Below are positions 46,208 through 54,841 of a stretch of 64,000 bases of DNA, in pieces. Position 1 is the stretch's first letter. Every line of letters starts with the position of its first letter. Made by a program: the position numbers and the translations under genes. The notes beneath the pieces are model-generated. The model made no database searches. It was given only the letters and a program-made list of their open reading frames with translations, and was not told the DNA's origin. The stretch spans positions 2,322,501 through 2,386,500 of the forward strand of contig NZ_CP014229.1 in NCBI RefSeq assembly GCF_001553605.1. Direction: 5' to 3'. The stretch is from Desulfovibrio fairfieldensis (GTDB lineage Bacteria; Desulfobacterota; Desulfovibrionia; Desulfovibrionales; Desulfovibrionaceae).

Positions 46208-46236
46208 TTGTAACCCATTGCGCTTACGGCTACAAT
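46208..46236 (+). promoter_or_regulatory. Promoter of the MogA-like gene
   Basis: TTGTAA at 46208-46213, 17-nt spacer, TACAAT at 46231-46236. Transcription would begin about 215 nt before the start codon, leaving a long leader with hairpins (for example GTCCTTC/GAAGGAC at about 46316-46350). Confidence 0.6.
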
Positions 46237-46457
46237 ATTCTATTCGAGCGCTGCCCGGGGCGCTGCCTCCGGAGCAGGTTGACGCTGAAATTAATTTGCT
46301 CTGAAAAAAATTTTGTCCTTCCTGCCCAAAAAACGCTTTTTGTGAAGGACATACGTCCGCGAGGCATGCGGCCGGAGCAAAAAAATGCGTCTGTCTTGGC
46401 CGCCGAAGAAATTTTTTCAGCAACAGCGCCGGGCAAGCAATCCCTTTCGGAGTACCC

Positions 46458-47273
46458 ATGCATCTCAGCCTGCGATTACAGCCCTGCCGGACCGGCGACG
46501 GGCTGCCGCTTTTTCCCGCCCCCCTGCCCGGTGCGGACGTCTGGCCCGCCCACTGCCTGACGAAAGCCGCTCCCCGGCCCATGACCCGGATGCGGGTAGG
46601 AACCCGCCTGTATACAGAGGACGGGACGGCGCTGTTCTGCGTCACCGGGCGCATCTGGCTGACCACGCCGCCCGGGCTGCGCCATGCGCACGCCTACAAT
46701 TGTCCCATACTTACCGCCCTCACGGATATCGCGCCGCTCCCCAATCTGGACGACGCCGTACGCCTGGAAGTGCGCAAGGAAGGCCGTTCCCTGGCCTGGG
46801 TCACACTTTCGGACAAGGGTTCCCAGGGCATGCGCGAGGACTTGAGCGGCCCGGCCATCGCGGATCTGGCGGCGGCGCACCTGCCCCTCTGCCACAGCCA
46901 GGGTTTCCTGCTGCCGGATGAAGCCTCGCAATTGCGTGCCCTGCTTACGGATCTGGCCCTGAACCAGGGCTATGACCTGATCTGTACCACCGGCGGCACG
47001 GGGCTTTCCCCGCGCGACATCACGCCCCAGGTCACGGCGGCCCTGTTGGACCTGCCCCTGCCCGGCTTCAGCCAGGCCATGCTGGCCGCGAGCCTGGACA
47101 AAACGCCGCACGCCGCCATTTCCCGCGCCGTGGCCGGGGTACTGGGCCAGAGCATCATCATCAATCTGCCGGGCAGCCGCAAGGGCGTGCAGGAAAACCT
47201 GGCCGCCGTGCTGCCCGCCCTCCCCCATGCCTTTGACAAACTGCACGGCGACCCCGCCGACTGTGGAGGATAA
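46458..47273 (+). CDS. MogA/MoaB-type molybdopterin protein with an extra N-terminal domain
   Basis: Residues about 110-270 form the molybdopterin-binding fold used to adenylylate molybdopterin: VTLSDKGSQGMREDLSGPAI, TTGGTGLSPRDITPQ and INLPGSRKGVQENL. The first 105 residues (RLQPCRTGDGLPLFPAPLP...) are an extra domain, not recognised. It probably serves molybdenum or tungsten cofactor synthesis for formate dehydrogenases. SD TTCGGAG. The next gene begins after 5 nt. Confidence 0.85.
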   Translation: MHLSLRLQPCRTGDGLPLFPAPLPGADVWPAHCLTKAAPRPMTRMRVGTRLYTEDGTALFCVTGRIWLTTPPGLRHAHAYNCPILTALTDIAPLPNLDDAVRLEVRKEGRSLAWVTLSDKGSQGMREDLSGPAIADLAAAHLPLCHSQGFLLPDEASQLRALLTDLALNQGYDLICTTGGTGLSPRDITPQVTAALLDLPLPGFSQAMLAASLDKTPHAAISRAVAGVLGQSIIINLPGSRKGVQENLAAVLPALPHAFDKLHGDPADCGG

Positions 47274-47277
47274 CAGC

Positions 47278-48141
47278 ATGCGCACGCCTTTCGGCCAGTT
47301 TGCCGACATCTGCCGGATGATCAAGATCGAGCACTCCGTCTTCGCGCTGCCCTATGCCTGGGCCGGGGCCGTTCTGGCCGCGCGGGGCCTGCCGCCGTTG
47401 CGCAGCCTGATTTTTCTGACCATCGGCATGGTGGCCGTGCGCTCCTTTGCCATGGCCTTCAACCGCCTGGTGGATCTGCCCTTTGACCGCGACAATCCGC
47501 GCACCATGGATCGCCCCCTGGTCACCGGCGACATCAGCGTCGCCCAGACCTGGGCCTTTTGCGGGGCCACGGCCCTGATTTTCATCATTGCCTGCGCCTG
47601 CCTGAACAGCCTCTGTTTCTGGCTGGCCGTACCGGCCCTGCTGTTCGCGGCCGCCTACAGCCTGCTCAAGCGTTTCACCGCCCTCTGCCACTTCTGGCTG
47701 GGAGCCACCCTGGGCCTGGCCCCGCTGGCCGGATGGATCAGCGTGAACCCCGCGGGCATGGATCTTTCGCCCGTGCTGCTCTTCCTGGCCGTGACCTTCT
47801 GGGTGGGCGCCTTTGACATTTATTACGCCTTTCAGGACCTGGATTTCGACCTGGCCTTCGATCTGCGTTCCGTGCCCTCGGTCTACGGGCCGGACACGGC
47901 CCTGGCCCTGGCGGCCTTCTCCCATGTGATGACCGCCATTTTCCTGCTGCTGACAGGCTTGGCGGCCCATCTCTCCTGGCCTTGGTACGCCATTTGCCTG
48001 GGCATCGGCGTTCTGCTTCTGGTGGAACACAGGCTGATGCGCCCCCAGGATCTGCGCCATGTGAACACCGCCTTTTTCACGCTCAACGGGATCATCTCGC
48101 CGGTGGTGCTGGTCGGCGTGATCCTGGGCATTTACATCTGA
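47278..48141 (+). CDS. mqnP: UbiA-family prenyltransferase, probably MqnP
   Basis: 287 residues, eight or nine helices. The two aspartate-rich prenyl-diphosphate motifs are NRLVDLPFDRDNPRT and FQDLDFDLAFDLRSVPS. The ATG at 47278 follows GTGGAGGAT. The family attaches a polyprenyl chain to an aromatic ring. In organisms using the futalosine route for menaquinone the equivalent enzyme is MqnP, which fits best here; UbiA proper is less likely for an anaerobe. No other mqn gene is in the window to confirm this. Confidence 0.75.
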   Translation: MRTPFGQFADICRMIKIEHSVFALPYAWAGAVLAARGLPPLRSLIFLTIGMVAVRSFAMAFNRLVDLPFDRDNPRTMDRPLVTGDISVAQTWAFCGATALIFIIACACLNSLCFWLAVPALLFAAAYSLLKRFTALCHFWLGATLGLAPLAGWISVNPAGMDLSPVLLFLAVTFWVGAFDIYYAFQDLDFDLAFDLRSVPSVYGPDTALALAAFSHVMTAIFLLLTGLAAHLSWPWYAICLGIGVLLLVEHRLMRPQDLRHVNTAFFTLNGIISPVVLVGVILGIYI

Positions 48142-48152
48142 CCGGAATCATC

Positions 48153-48752
48153 ATGCCCCGTAAAAAAAATTATCAGTGGCAGGCTGGCGGCAATGCGGAC
48201 AATGCGGAAGCCCCCAGCCGTTCGGCCAAAAAACGCCAAAGCCTGGCCCTCCAGGCATTGGGCGAGGAACTGACCCGCCTGTCCCCGGCGGAACTGCGAC
48301 ATCTTGACCTGACGCCGGATCTGAGGGAAGCCCTGACCCTGTATGCCCGCATCCGCGATCATGAGGGCCGCCGCCGACAAATGCAGTATATCGGCCGCCT
48401 GATGCGCGAAACCGCTGCCGGGCCCCTGCGCGCGGCCCTGGACGCCAGGCGGGACGCGGCCGCGGCCGACACCGCGCGCTTCCACCAGGTGGAGCAATGG
48501 CGCGAGCGCTTCCTGGCCGCGCCCGAAACGGAAGTGGAAAGCCTGCTGGAGGCGCTGCTGCGGGCCATGCCGGACGCTGACGCCGTTCCGGCGGACCGGC
48601 CCGCGCCTGGGGAACTGCGCCGCTGTGTCCGGGAAGCGCGGGAGGCCAGCGCCGCCCAGGCGACAACAACGGCAAAAATCGCGCCGCATGCCTCCCGCGC
48701 CCTGTTCCGGGCCCTGGCCCGCGCACTGGCCCCAGCCCCGGACAAAGCCTGA
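48153..48752 (+). CDS. darP: DarP/YjgA (DUF615) ribosome-associated protein
   Basis: 199 residues, rich in Arg and Ala. Conserved RRRQMQYIGRLMRE around residue 75 is the DUF615 hallmark, and the C-terminal half is helical. In E. coli it binds the free large subunit and aids its late assembly. ATG at 48153, 11 nt after mqnP. A 14-nt gap separates its stop from the converging LysE gene. Confidence 0.85.
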   Translation: MPRKKNYQWQAGGNADNAEAPSRSAKKRQSLALQALGEELTRLSPAELRHLDLTPDLREALTLYARIRDHEGRRRQMQYIGRLMRETAAGPLRAALDARRDAAAADTARFHQVEQWRERFLAAPETEVESLLEALLRAMPDADAVPADRPAPGELRRCVREAREASAAQATTTAKIAPHASRALFRALARALAPAPDKA

Positions 48753-48765
48753 CGCGGGACGCGAT

Positions 48766-49362
48766 CTACATAAACATCTGCAGCACGCTGGCCGCCAGCA
48801 ACCCGGCCAGCAGCAGGTTGAGCGCGCGGCCGTGCCGCCGGAACGTCTCCCGCAGCAGGCCGCCCGCCCCGGCCCAAAGCAGATTGCAGGCGACGCCCAG
48901 CGCCGCGAACACGAGGGCGCAGCCCAGTACATGCGGTCCGTCCGGCGCATGCGGCAGTACAAAGCTGGTCAGGGCCGTGAGGCCGCAGAGCAGCACCTTC
49001 ACATTGACGAATTGCAGCGCAAGCCCGCTCCAGAATCCCAACGGGCGGCCCGTAGCGCCGCTGCCCCCCTCCTCTCCCACGCCGCCCGCCGCCATCCGCC
49101 AAGCCAGCCAGAGAATATAGAGCGCGCCCGGCCAGACCAGCCAAGCGGCCAGCCCCGGCAGCATGCGCGCCAGAACGAGCGCCGCGCCCCCGCAGAGCAG
49201 CATGACGGCCAGAAAACCGGCGCTGATGCCCGCCAGCAGGGGAACGCTGCGACGCAGGCCGTGCGCCGCGACGCTGCTCAGAGCCAGAATGTTATTGGGG
49301 CCCGGCGTCACGGCGGCGATCAGCGCGTAGCTCAGGAAGGAACAGAAGGCGACGAAAGACAT
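48766..49362 (-). CDS. LysE/RhtB family amino-acid exporter
   Basis: 198 residues, six helices. Start MSFVAFCSFLSYALIAAVTPGPNN with the family signature TPGPNN. The ATG at 49362 has AGGAGAATGTC. Exports amino acids or related small molecules, substrate unknown. Divergent from a LysR regulator 103 nt away, so it is its likely target. Confidence 0.9.
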   Translation of the reverse strand: MSFVAFCSFLSYALIAAVTPGPNNILALSSVAAHGLRRSVPLLAGISAGFLAVMLLCGGAALVLARMLPGLAAWLVWPGALYILWLAWRMAAGGVGEEGGSGATGRPLGFWSGLALQFVNVKVLLCGLTALTSFVLPHAPDGPHVLGCALVFAALGVACNLLWAGAGGLLRETFRRHGRALNLLLAGLLAASVLQMFM

Positions 49363-49465
49363 GACATTCTCCTTGCTTTTTCCCAGCATAGCGTCGATAG
49401 TTCCATCGGAATAGTGAATATTTTTGCTTTTACTCTTCGATGAATTCGATGAAAAGGAGGCGAGC
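49363..49465. promoter_or_regulatory. Divergent promoter region of the LysE and LysR genes
   Basis: 103 nt, AT-rich in the middle, with dyads such as ATAGTTCCATCGGAATAG-like halves and TTCGATGAA/TTCGATGAA near the LysR start. LysR-type binding sites (T-N11-A) would be here, but the exact site is not identified. Confidence 0.45.
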
Positions 49466-50428
49466 ATGGATCTGCGCCGTCTGGAGGCCCTCAACGCCGT
49501 GGTGGACGAGGGCAGCTTCGAGAAAGCCGCGCGCCGCCTCTGCTGCGCGCAATCCACGGTCACCTTCCAGATTCGCCAACTGGAACAGGAACTGGGTCTG
49601 CAATTGTTCGAGAAAGTGGGCCGCCGCATGCGTCTCACCGAGGCAGGCCACGGCCTCATGCCTCAAGTGCGCGAACTGGCCAGAGCCCTGGACGGTCTGC
49701 ACGCGGCGGCCCGGCGGGAAGAGCCGCGTGGCCTGCTGCGCGTGGCTGTGGGCGAAACCCTGCTGGCCTGCAAGCTGCCCGAGGTTCTGCGCCGTTTCCG
49801 GGCCCGCGCCCCGGAAGCGCGTCTGCACCTGCAATCGCTCAACTGTTACGTGATCCGGGATGCGCTGCTCAACGGCGCGGCGGACGTGGGGGTGTTTTAC
49901 AGCCAGGGACCGGACGCCTCGCTGGCGCAGGAATCTCTGGGGGATTTTCCCCTGGCTCTGGTAGCCGCGCCGCAGTCGGCGGACATGGATTTCACCCGCC
50001 CGGACCAGAAGTTGCCCACCAGCCTGATTATCAACGAACCCCAGTGTATGTTCCGGCTGTTCTTTGAAAACACGCTGCGCCGCCGCAACATCAGCCTGAA
50101 CGGAACCATTGAGCTGCTGAGTATTGAAAGCATCAAAAGCTGCGTGGCCGCCGATCTGGGGGTTTCCTATTTGCCCCGCTTCTGCGTGGAGCGGGAATTG
50201 CGCGAAGGCCTGCTCCGCGAGCTGCCCTTTGTCGAACCGGCCCACACTCTGCACGCCGTCTGCGCCCGTCACGTCAATAAGGCCCAGAGCCCGGCCCTGC
50301 GTCTCTTCACGACACTGGCAGAGGAATGTATCGGCGGCGTTTTGCCTGGCGGCGCGGGCCCTGACAGCCGACTGGCGGACCGCATGCAAAAAACTCCGCC
50401 GCAAGACTTGACGGCGGCCAGCCGATAG
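49466..50428 (+). CDS. LysR-family transcriptional regulator
   Basis: 320 residues, starting at the ATG at 49466 (AAAAGGAGG site). N-terminal helix-turn-helix (MDLRRLEALNAVVDEGSFEKAARRL, then QSTVTFQIRQLEQEL) and a C-terminal effector domain of about 200 residues. It probably controls the divergent exporter. A promoter for the downstream tRNA overlaps its last codons. Confidence 0.93.
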   Translation: MDLRRLEALNAVVDEGSFEKAARRLCCAQSTVTFQIRQLEQELGLQLFEKVGRRMRLTEAGHGLMPQVRELARALDGLHAAARREEPRGLLRVAVGETLLACKLPEVLRRFRARAPEARLHLQSLNCYVIRDALLNGAADVGVFYSQGPDASLAQESLGDFPLALVAAPQSADMDFTRPDQKLPTSLIINEPQCMFRLFFENTLRRRNISLNGTIELLSIESIKSCVAADLGVSYLPRFCVERELREGLLRELPFVEPAHTLHAVCARHVNKAQSPALRLFTTLAEECIGGVLPGGAGPDSRLADRMQKTPPQDLTAASR

Positions 50429-50436
50429 GATAGAAG
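50408..50436 (+). promoter_or_regulatory. Promoter of tRNA-Thr
   Basis: TTGACG, 17-nt spacer, TAGAAG, ending 17 nt before the tRNA, inside the last codons of the LysR gene. Confidence 0.5.
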
Positions 50437-50453
50437 CCATCTTCGTTAACAGC

Positions 50454-50529
50454 GCCCTTGTAGCTCAGTCGGTAGAGTGCATCCTTGGTAAGGATGAGGT
50501 CATCAGTTCAATCCTGATCAAGGGCTCCA
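50454..50529 (+). tRNA. tRNA-Thr, anticodon GGU
   Basis: 76 nt. Acceptor GCCCTTG/CAAGGGC, D-arm AGCTCAGTCGGTAGAGT, anticodon stem CATCC/GGATG with loop TTGGTAA (GGT), T-arm ATCAGTTCAATCCTGAT, encoded CCA. Reads ACC and ACU. Confidence 0.97.
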
Positions 50530-50575
50530 GAAAAAGTACCCGCGTCTATATGGCATAGGCGTCAGATTATGATGA

Positions 50576-50608
50576 CAAAGGCCCGGTTTCGTGGAAACCG
50601 GGCCTTTG
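50576..50608 (+). terminator. Hairpin after tRNA-Thr
   Basis: Perfect 15-bp stem (50576-50590 with 50594-50608, 3-nt loop). The T-run is within the stem side (CCTTTGCG), so it is a terminator with a weak tail. Confidence 0.6.
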
Positions 50609-50711
50609 CGCCGCCTGGGGCGGTAAAATCATCGGGCGGAGAGGCATAAAAGCCGGTAACGCCCGCATACTTAATGATTCCATGGGCATTTTTCGCGCAA
50701 GGCAGGCGGCC

Positions 50712-51059
50712 ATGCAGATTCCCGTTCCCCTTGTCACCGTGGGCCTGCTCACGCTGTCCAATATCTTCATGACCTTCGCCTGGTACGGGCATCTGCGTTA
50801 CAAGGGCGCGGCCCTGCCGCTGGTAATCCTCACCAGCTGGGGCATCGCCTTTTTCGAATATCTGTTGCAGGTACCGGCCAACCGCATCGGTTACGGTTAT
50901 TTTTCCGCCGCTGAGCTGAAAACCATTCAGGAAGTCATCTCCCTGAGCGTCTTCATGCTTTTTTCAACATTCTGGCTGCATGAATCCCTGCGCTGGAACC
51001 ATATTCTGGGCTTTGCGCTGATCGTGCTGGCGGCCTGGGTCATCTTCAAGGAGTGGTAG
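50712..51059 (+). CDS. DUF486 / DMT-like small membrane protein
   Basis: 115 residues from the ATG at 50712, four helices. Signature sequences TFAWYGHLRYK, FFEYLLQVPANRIGYG and AAELKTIQEVISLSVF mark the DUF486 family, distantly related to drug/metabolite transporters. An ATG 10 codons upstream is possible but less like the family. The function is unknown; it lies 6 nt before a TSUP exporter. Confidence 0.85.
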   Translation: MQIPVPLVTVGLLTLSNIFMTFAWYGHLRYKGAALPLVILTSWGIAFFEYLLQVPANRIGYGYFSAAELKTIQEVISLSVFMLFSTFWLHESLRWNHILGFALIVLAAWVIFKEW

Positions 51060-51065
51060 GGCCGC

Positions 51066-51845
51066 ATGTTCACCCTCACGCTGAGCACCATCCTGATCTG
51101 CACCGGCGCGGCCCTGCTGGGCGGCTTTATTGACGCCATCGCCGGGGGCGGCGGCCTGATCACCATGCCCGCCCTGCTGCTCACCGGCGTGCCGCCGCAT
51201 CTGGCCCTGGGTACCAACAAGGTCAGTTCCTGCGTGGGCACCAGCGTGGCCCTGGGCAATTTCGCCCGCAGCCATCTGGTGCTCTGGCGTCTGGCCCTGG
51301 CGGGGCTGGTCTTTTCCCTGTTGGGGGCTTACGCCGGTTCCATCCTGGCTCTTTATGTGAACAGCGAAATTCTGGGCAAAATCCTGGTGGGCCTGCTGCC
51401 TGTGGGCATGTGCGCCACCCTGCTGCCCAAAAAGGAGCGTGAATGCGCGCCCCGCCCGCTGGAAGGCGCGCGCTTCTGGACGCTGGTGCCCCTGGTCTGC
51501 CTGTTGATCGGCGCGTATGACGGCTTTTTCGGGCCGGGTACGGGCAGTTTTCTGATCCTGGCCTTTCACTGGATTCTGCGTGTGGGGCTCATCGAGGCCT
51601 CGGCCACCTCCAAGGTGCTCAACCTGGCTTCCAATTTCGGCGCGGTGGTGGCTTTCATCTGGCACGGCAAGGTGCTCTGGCCCTTGGCCCTGGCCATGAC
51701 CGGGGGGTCCGTAATCGGCAACTGGCTGGGCAGCCGCACGGCCATCCGGGTGGGCGCCAAGGCCGTGCGGCGCTTCCTGACTGTCTCGCTGTCCCTGCTG
51801 TTGCTTACCCTGATCTGGCAATACTTTCTGGCTCCGGCCCGTTGA
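51066..51845 (+). CDS. TSUP-family sulfite/organosulfonate exporter (TauE/SafE)
   Basis: 259 residues, about eight helices. Conserved LLGGFIDAIAGGGGLITMPALLL and GPGTGSFL, typical of TauE/SafE/YfcA. Predicted to move sulfite, sulfonates or similar anions; the substrate cannot be read from sequence, though sulfite handling suits a sulfate reducer. It starts 6 nt after the DUF486 gene. Confidence 0.9.
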   Translation: MFTLTLSTILICTGAALLGGFIDAIAGGGGLITMPALLLTGVPPHLALGTNKVSSCVGTSVALGNFARSHLVLWRLALAGLVFSLLGAYAGSILALYVNSEILGKILVGLLPVGMCATLLPKKERECAPRPLEGARFWTLVPLVCLLIGAYDGFFGPGTGSFLILAFHWILRVGLIEASATSKVLNLASNFGAVVAFIWHGKVLWPLALAMTGGSVIGNWLGSRTAIRVGAKAVRRFLTVSLSLLLLTLIWQYFLAPAR

Positions 51846-51865
51846 GCCTGGGACCACAGCTTGCC

Positions 51866-51893
51866 TTGCCGTTTCGGCGCATGTTACTATAAT
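51866..51893 (+). promoter_or_regulatory. Promoter of the GlcG-like gene
   Basis: TTGCCG, 16-nt spacer, TATAAT (51888-51893), about 60 nt before the ATG at 51954. Confidence 0.6.
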
Positions 51894-51953
51894 GCCGCTT
51901 CAGCGGAGCCGCCGCACGGCGGTCCGCCCCCACCCTTTACAAGGAGCAGCGTT

Positions 51954-52457
51954 ATGCGTCGCATTCTTCCCCTTGCTCTGATGCTTCTTCTGCTGGCCGC
52001 CACGGTTCAGGCCGCCGGTCCTCAAAAACAACTGCCCGGCGATCTGACCTTGGCCCAGGCCCAGGAAGTGCTCAAGGCCGCCCTGGTCAAAGCCGAAGCC
52101 CAGGGCGTGCCCATGAATATCGCCGTGGTGGACGCGGGCGGCAACCTCAAAGCCTTTGCGCGCGAGGACGGCGCGTTTCTGGGCAGCATCGACGTCGCCA
52201 CCAAAAAAGCCCGCACGGCCCGTTTCTTCAATATGTCTACAGCCCAGTTGGGCGCGGCCTCCCAGCCCGGCAAAGAGCTGTACGGCATTGAAGTCACCAA
52301 TGACGGGCTGGTCATTTTCGGCGGCGGCGAGCTGCTGATCAAGGACGGCGTCATTGTGGGCGCCATCGGCGTGAGCGGCGGCTCGGTGGCCGAGGACACA
52401 AATGTGGCCAAGGCAGGCGCGGCGGCCTTTGACTCCACGGCCGGGAAGAGCAAATAA
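51954..52457 (+). CDS. Exported GlcG/HbpS-like (DUF336) protein
   Basis: 167 residues. Signal peptide 1-20 (MRRILPLALMLLLLAATVQA), then a compact domain with LTLAQAQEVLKAAL, MNIAVVDAGGNLKAFARED, IEVTNDGLVIFGGGELL, GAIGVSGGS, the GlcG/HbpS pattern. Some relatives bind heme or cobalamin in the periplasm; the histidines of HbpS are not obvious, so the ligand is unknown. SD AAGGAG. It stands alone. Confidence 0.88.
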   Translation: MRRILPLALMLLLLAATVQAAGPQKQLPGDLTLAQAQEVLKAALVKAEAQGVPMNIAVVDAGGNLKAFAREDGAFLGSIDVATKKARTARFFNMSTAQLGAASQPGKELYGIEVTNDGLVIFGGGELLIKDGVIVGAIGVSGGSVAEDTNVAKAGAAAFDSTAGKSK

Positions 52458-52476
52458 CGGATAATTGACATTCCAT

Positions 52477-52506
52477 GAGAAAGCCCGGCTTGCGCCGGGC
52501 TTTCTC
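52477..52506. terminator. Bidirectional terminator
   Basis: 13-bp stem GAGAAAGCCCGGC (52477-52489) with its complement (52494-52506), tetra-nucleotide loop, between two convergent genes. It touches the last base of the glycosylase stop codon. Confidence 0.75.
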
Positions 52507-53209
52507 ATTCAGACGCGCTTTTCCGTGCCGTTGTACGGCGCGGCGCGCTTCGGGATGCGACTTTGGACGTCGCTTTGGGCGCGGGATCCGTGAGGCCCGG
52601 AACGGCCCCGCCGGCCACGGCCCAGAGGTACAGACTGGCTACTGTGGCATGGGGCGCGTAACGCCGCCGGTATTTGTCGAAGAGTTTGCGGTCGACACGA
52701 CGGTGGCGGTAAAGCATGCGCAGGCCGCGCTGAATAGCCAGATCGCCGTAACTGATGACGTCGGGCCGCTGCAGCGAGAAAGTCATCAGCATTTCGGCCG
52801 TCCAGACGCCCACGCCGGGCAGGCGCGCCAGTTCGGCGCAGAGCGCGTCGTCGGGCAGGGTCCGCAGGGCCTCCACATCGAATTCGCCGGAAAGCACCCT
52901 CTCGGCGGCCGCCTTCATATAGCCCACTTTGCGGAAAGACAGGCCGAAAGCCTGCAAGCCAGCCTCGGACGTTCCCCGGATGACGCCGGGCGTGATCGCG
53001 CCCAGGCCCGCGCGCATGCGCGCCCAGATGGTCTGCTGAGCCCTGGTGGCGATCTGCTGGCCCACAATGGCGTGAATCAGAGCCTCAAAGAGGTCCGGCA
53101 CGACCTCACGGCGCACCGGGCCGATCAGCTCGATGATTTCGGCTAGGCGCTTGTCCCGCGCCTTGAGGTGGGCGATTTCCTGTTCGCCGTATGTAAAGTA
53201 CTGCGCCAT
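52505..53209 (-). CDS. HhH-GPD DNA glycosylase, AlkA/Mag type
   Basis: Removes alkylated purines from DNA. 234 residues from the ATG at 53209. Helix-hairpin-helix LARLPGVGVWTAEML then the catalytic aspartate in VISYGDLAIQRGL. The N-terminal helical bundle has LFEALIHAIVGQQIA. The C-terminal 35 residues are Ser/Arg/Lys-rich. The upstream frame reaches a TTG at 53260, which is less likely. Overlaps the terminator at its 3' end. Confidence 0.85.
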   Translation of the reverse strand: MAQYFTYGEQEIAHLKARDKRLAEIIELIGPVRREVVPDLFEALIHAIVGQQIATRAQQTIWARMRAGLGAITPGVIRGTSEAGLQAFGLSFRKVGYMKAAAERVLSGEFDVEALRTLPDDALCAELARLPGVGVWTAEMLMTFSLQRPDVISYGDLAIQRGLRMLYRHRRVDRKLFDKYRRRYAPHATVASLYLWAVAGGAVPGLTDPAPKATSKVASRSAPRRTTARKSASE

Positions 53210-53248
53210 GGCAATGCCGACCGGGGCAACTCCCCTTGGTCCACTCCC

Positions 53249-53274
53249 AGAGCAATTCAAAGTGAAATTGCTCT
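53249..53274. repeat. Solo first stem of family 1
   Basis: A 26-nt inverted repeat (AGAGCAATTC... to ...GAAATTGCTCT) identical in style to stem 1 of the 142-bp copies, without the rest of the element. Confidence 0.65.
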
Positions 53275-53290
53275 AAAGGTAAAGTTTGAG

Positions 53291-53345
53291 AAAAAAAGGG
53301 CGCGTGGGAGAGAAACTTTGTTCACCAAAGTTTCTCTCCCCCACG
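53291..53345 (-). terminator. Terminator of the UPF0210-ACT unit
   Basis: 18-bp stem (53303-53320 with 53326-53345, two extra C), followed on the minus strand by CCC and seven T. It begins 6 nt after the UPF0210 stop. Confidence 0.85.
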
Positions 53346-53350
53346 AAACG

Positions 53351-54736
53351 TCAGTTTTTCAGGCTGTGGATGGGCGCGGGAATCCGCCCGCCCAGACCGA
53401 TGAAGCCTGAAGCGTCGCCCGGCGTCACCGGAATGATGGCGGCCTTGCCCAGCAGGCCGCCGAAGGAAACCTCGTCGCCCACGCCTTTGCCGGGCACAGG
53501 AATCACGCGCACGGCCGTGGTCTTGTGGTTGATCATGCCGATAGCCATTTCATCGGCGATGAGCCCGGAGATAGTGGCCGCGGGCGTGTCGCCGGGGATG
53601 GCGATCATGTCCAGCCCCACGGAGCAGACGCTGGTCATGGCCTCCAGCTTTTCGATGCTCAGGCGGCCGGACATGGCCGCGGCCTCAATGCTGGAATCCT
53701 CGGATACCGGGATAAAGGCCCCGGACAGGCCGCCCACCGAGGAGGAGGCAAAAGCGCCGCCCTTTTTCACCGCGTCGTTGAGCATGGCGAGCACCGCCGT
53801 ACTGCCGGGCGCGCCGATGCTGGACAGGCCCAGGCTCTGAAAAATTTCGCCCACCGAGTCGCCCACCGCCGGGGTGGGGGCCAGGGAAAGGTCGGCCACG
53901 CCGAAGGGGATGCCCAGCCGCCGGGCCACTTCGGTTCCGATCATCTCGCCCACGCGGGTTACCTTGTAAGCCGTGCGCTTGATGACCTCGGCCATATCCA
54001 GCAGGGTCAGGCGGCCGCCCTGCTCGTTGTGTCCGGCGGCCAAAGCCCGGTCAATGGCCTTCTTGACCACGCCGGGGCCGGAAACGCCCACATTGATGAC
54101 CACGTCCGGCTCGCCCACGCCCAGATAGGCCCCGGCCATGAAGGGCACGTCCTGCGGAATATTGGCAAATACCACCAGTTTGGCGCAACCGATGCCGCCG
54201 CGCTCGGCCGTGGCCTGGGCCACCCGGAGAATCTGCTCGCCCATCAGAGCCACGGCGTCCATATTGATGCCGCTGCGCGAGGAGGCCACGTTGATGGAGG
54301 AACAGATGCGGTCGGTCTGGGCCAGAGCGTCGGGCAGGGCCTCGATGAGGGCGCGGTCGCCCTTGGCGAACCCCTTTTCCACCAGGGCCGTGAAGCCGCC
54401 CAGAAAATCCACCCCGGCTTCCTTGGCGGCCTCGTCCAGGGCGCGGCAGATGCGCACCATGCCGTCCGGGCCGAAGGGCGCGCCCACCACGGCGATAGGG
54501 CTGACGCTGATGCGCTTGTTGACCACCGGGATGCCGTACTTGTCGCCTACTTCGTCGCAAACGGCCACGAGCTGCGAGGCATAGCGGCGCAGCTTGGCCC
54601 GCACGTTGGCGGTGAAGAGATCCAGATCGTGGCTCACGCAGTCAAACAGGCTCACGCCCAGGGTGACGGTGCGCACATCCAGATGCTCGTTGCGGAGCAT
54701 GTTCAGGGTGCTGATGACTTCGCGTTCTGAAAGCAT
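53351..54736 (-). CDS. UPF0210 (PFL-like, DUF711) protein
   Basis: 461 residues, a large family named after a distant similarity to pyruvate formate lyase but lacking its glycyl-radical motif. Conserved RTVTLGVSL, GFTALVEKGF, ICSSINVASSRSGINMDAV, GEPDVVINVGVSGPGVV and GHNEQGGRLTLLDMAEV. Function unknown. Preceded by an ACT-domain gene with which it is found in many genomes, so the pair probably works together. Confidence 0.9.
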   Translation of the reverse strand: MLSEREVISTLNMLRNEHLDVRTVTLGVSLFDCVSHDLDLFTANVRAKLRRYASQLVAVCDEVGDKYGIPVVNKRISVSPIAVVGAPFGPDGMVRICRALDEAAKEAGVDFLGGFTALVEKGFAKGDRALIEALPDALAQTDRICSSINVASSRSGINMDAVALMGEQILRVAQATAERGGIGCAKLVVFANIPQDVPFMAGAYLGVGEPDVVINVGVSGPGVVKKAIDRALAAGHNEQGGRLTLLDMAEVIKRTAYKVTRVGEMIGTEVARRLGIPFGVADLSLAPTPAVGDSVGEIFQSLGLSSIGAPGSTAVLAMLNDAVKKGGAFASSSVGGLSGAFIPVSEDSSIEAAAMSGRLSIEKLEAMTSVCSVGLDMIAIPGDTPAATISGLIADEMAIGMINHKTTAVRVIPVPGKGVGDEVSFGGLLGKAAIIPVTPGDASGFIGLGGRIPAPIHSLKN

Positions 54737-54841
54737 GGCGTATCCTGTGTACCATGCGCGGCCTGCCGCCCTGCAAGAGGACCGGGCTGCCGCTGCAAAG
54801 CTGAATGTTGTTTCCCGGCAAAAAGCCGGGCGCGGCTGTCC

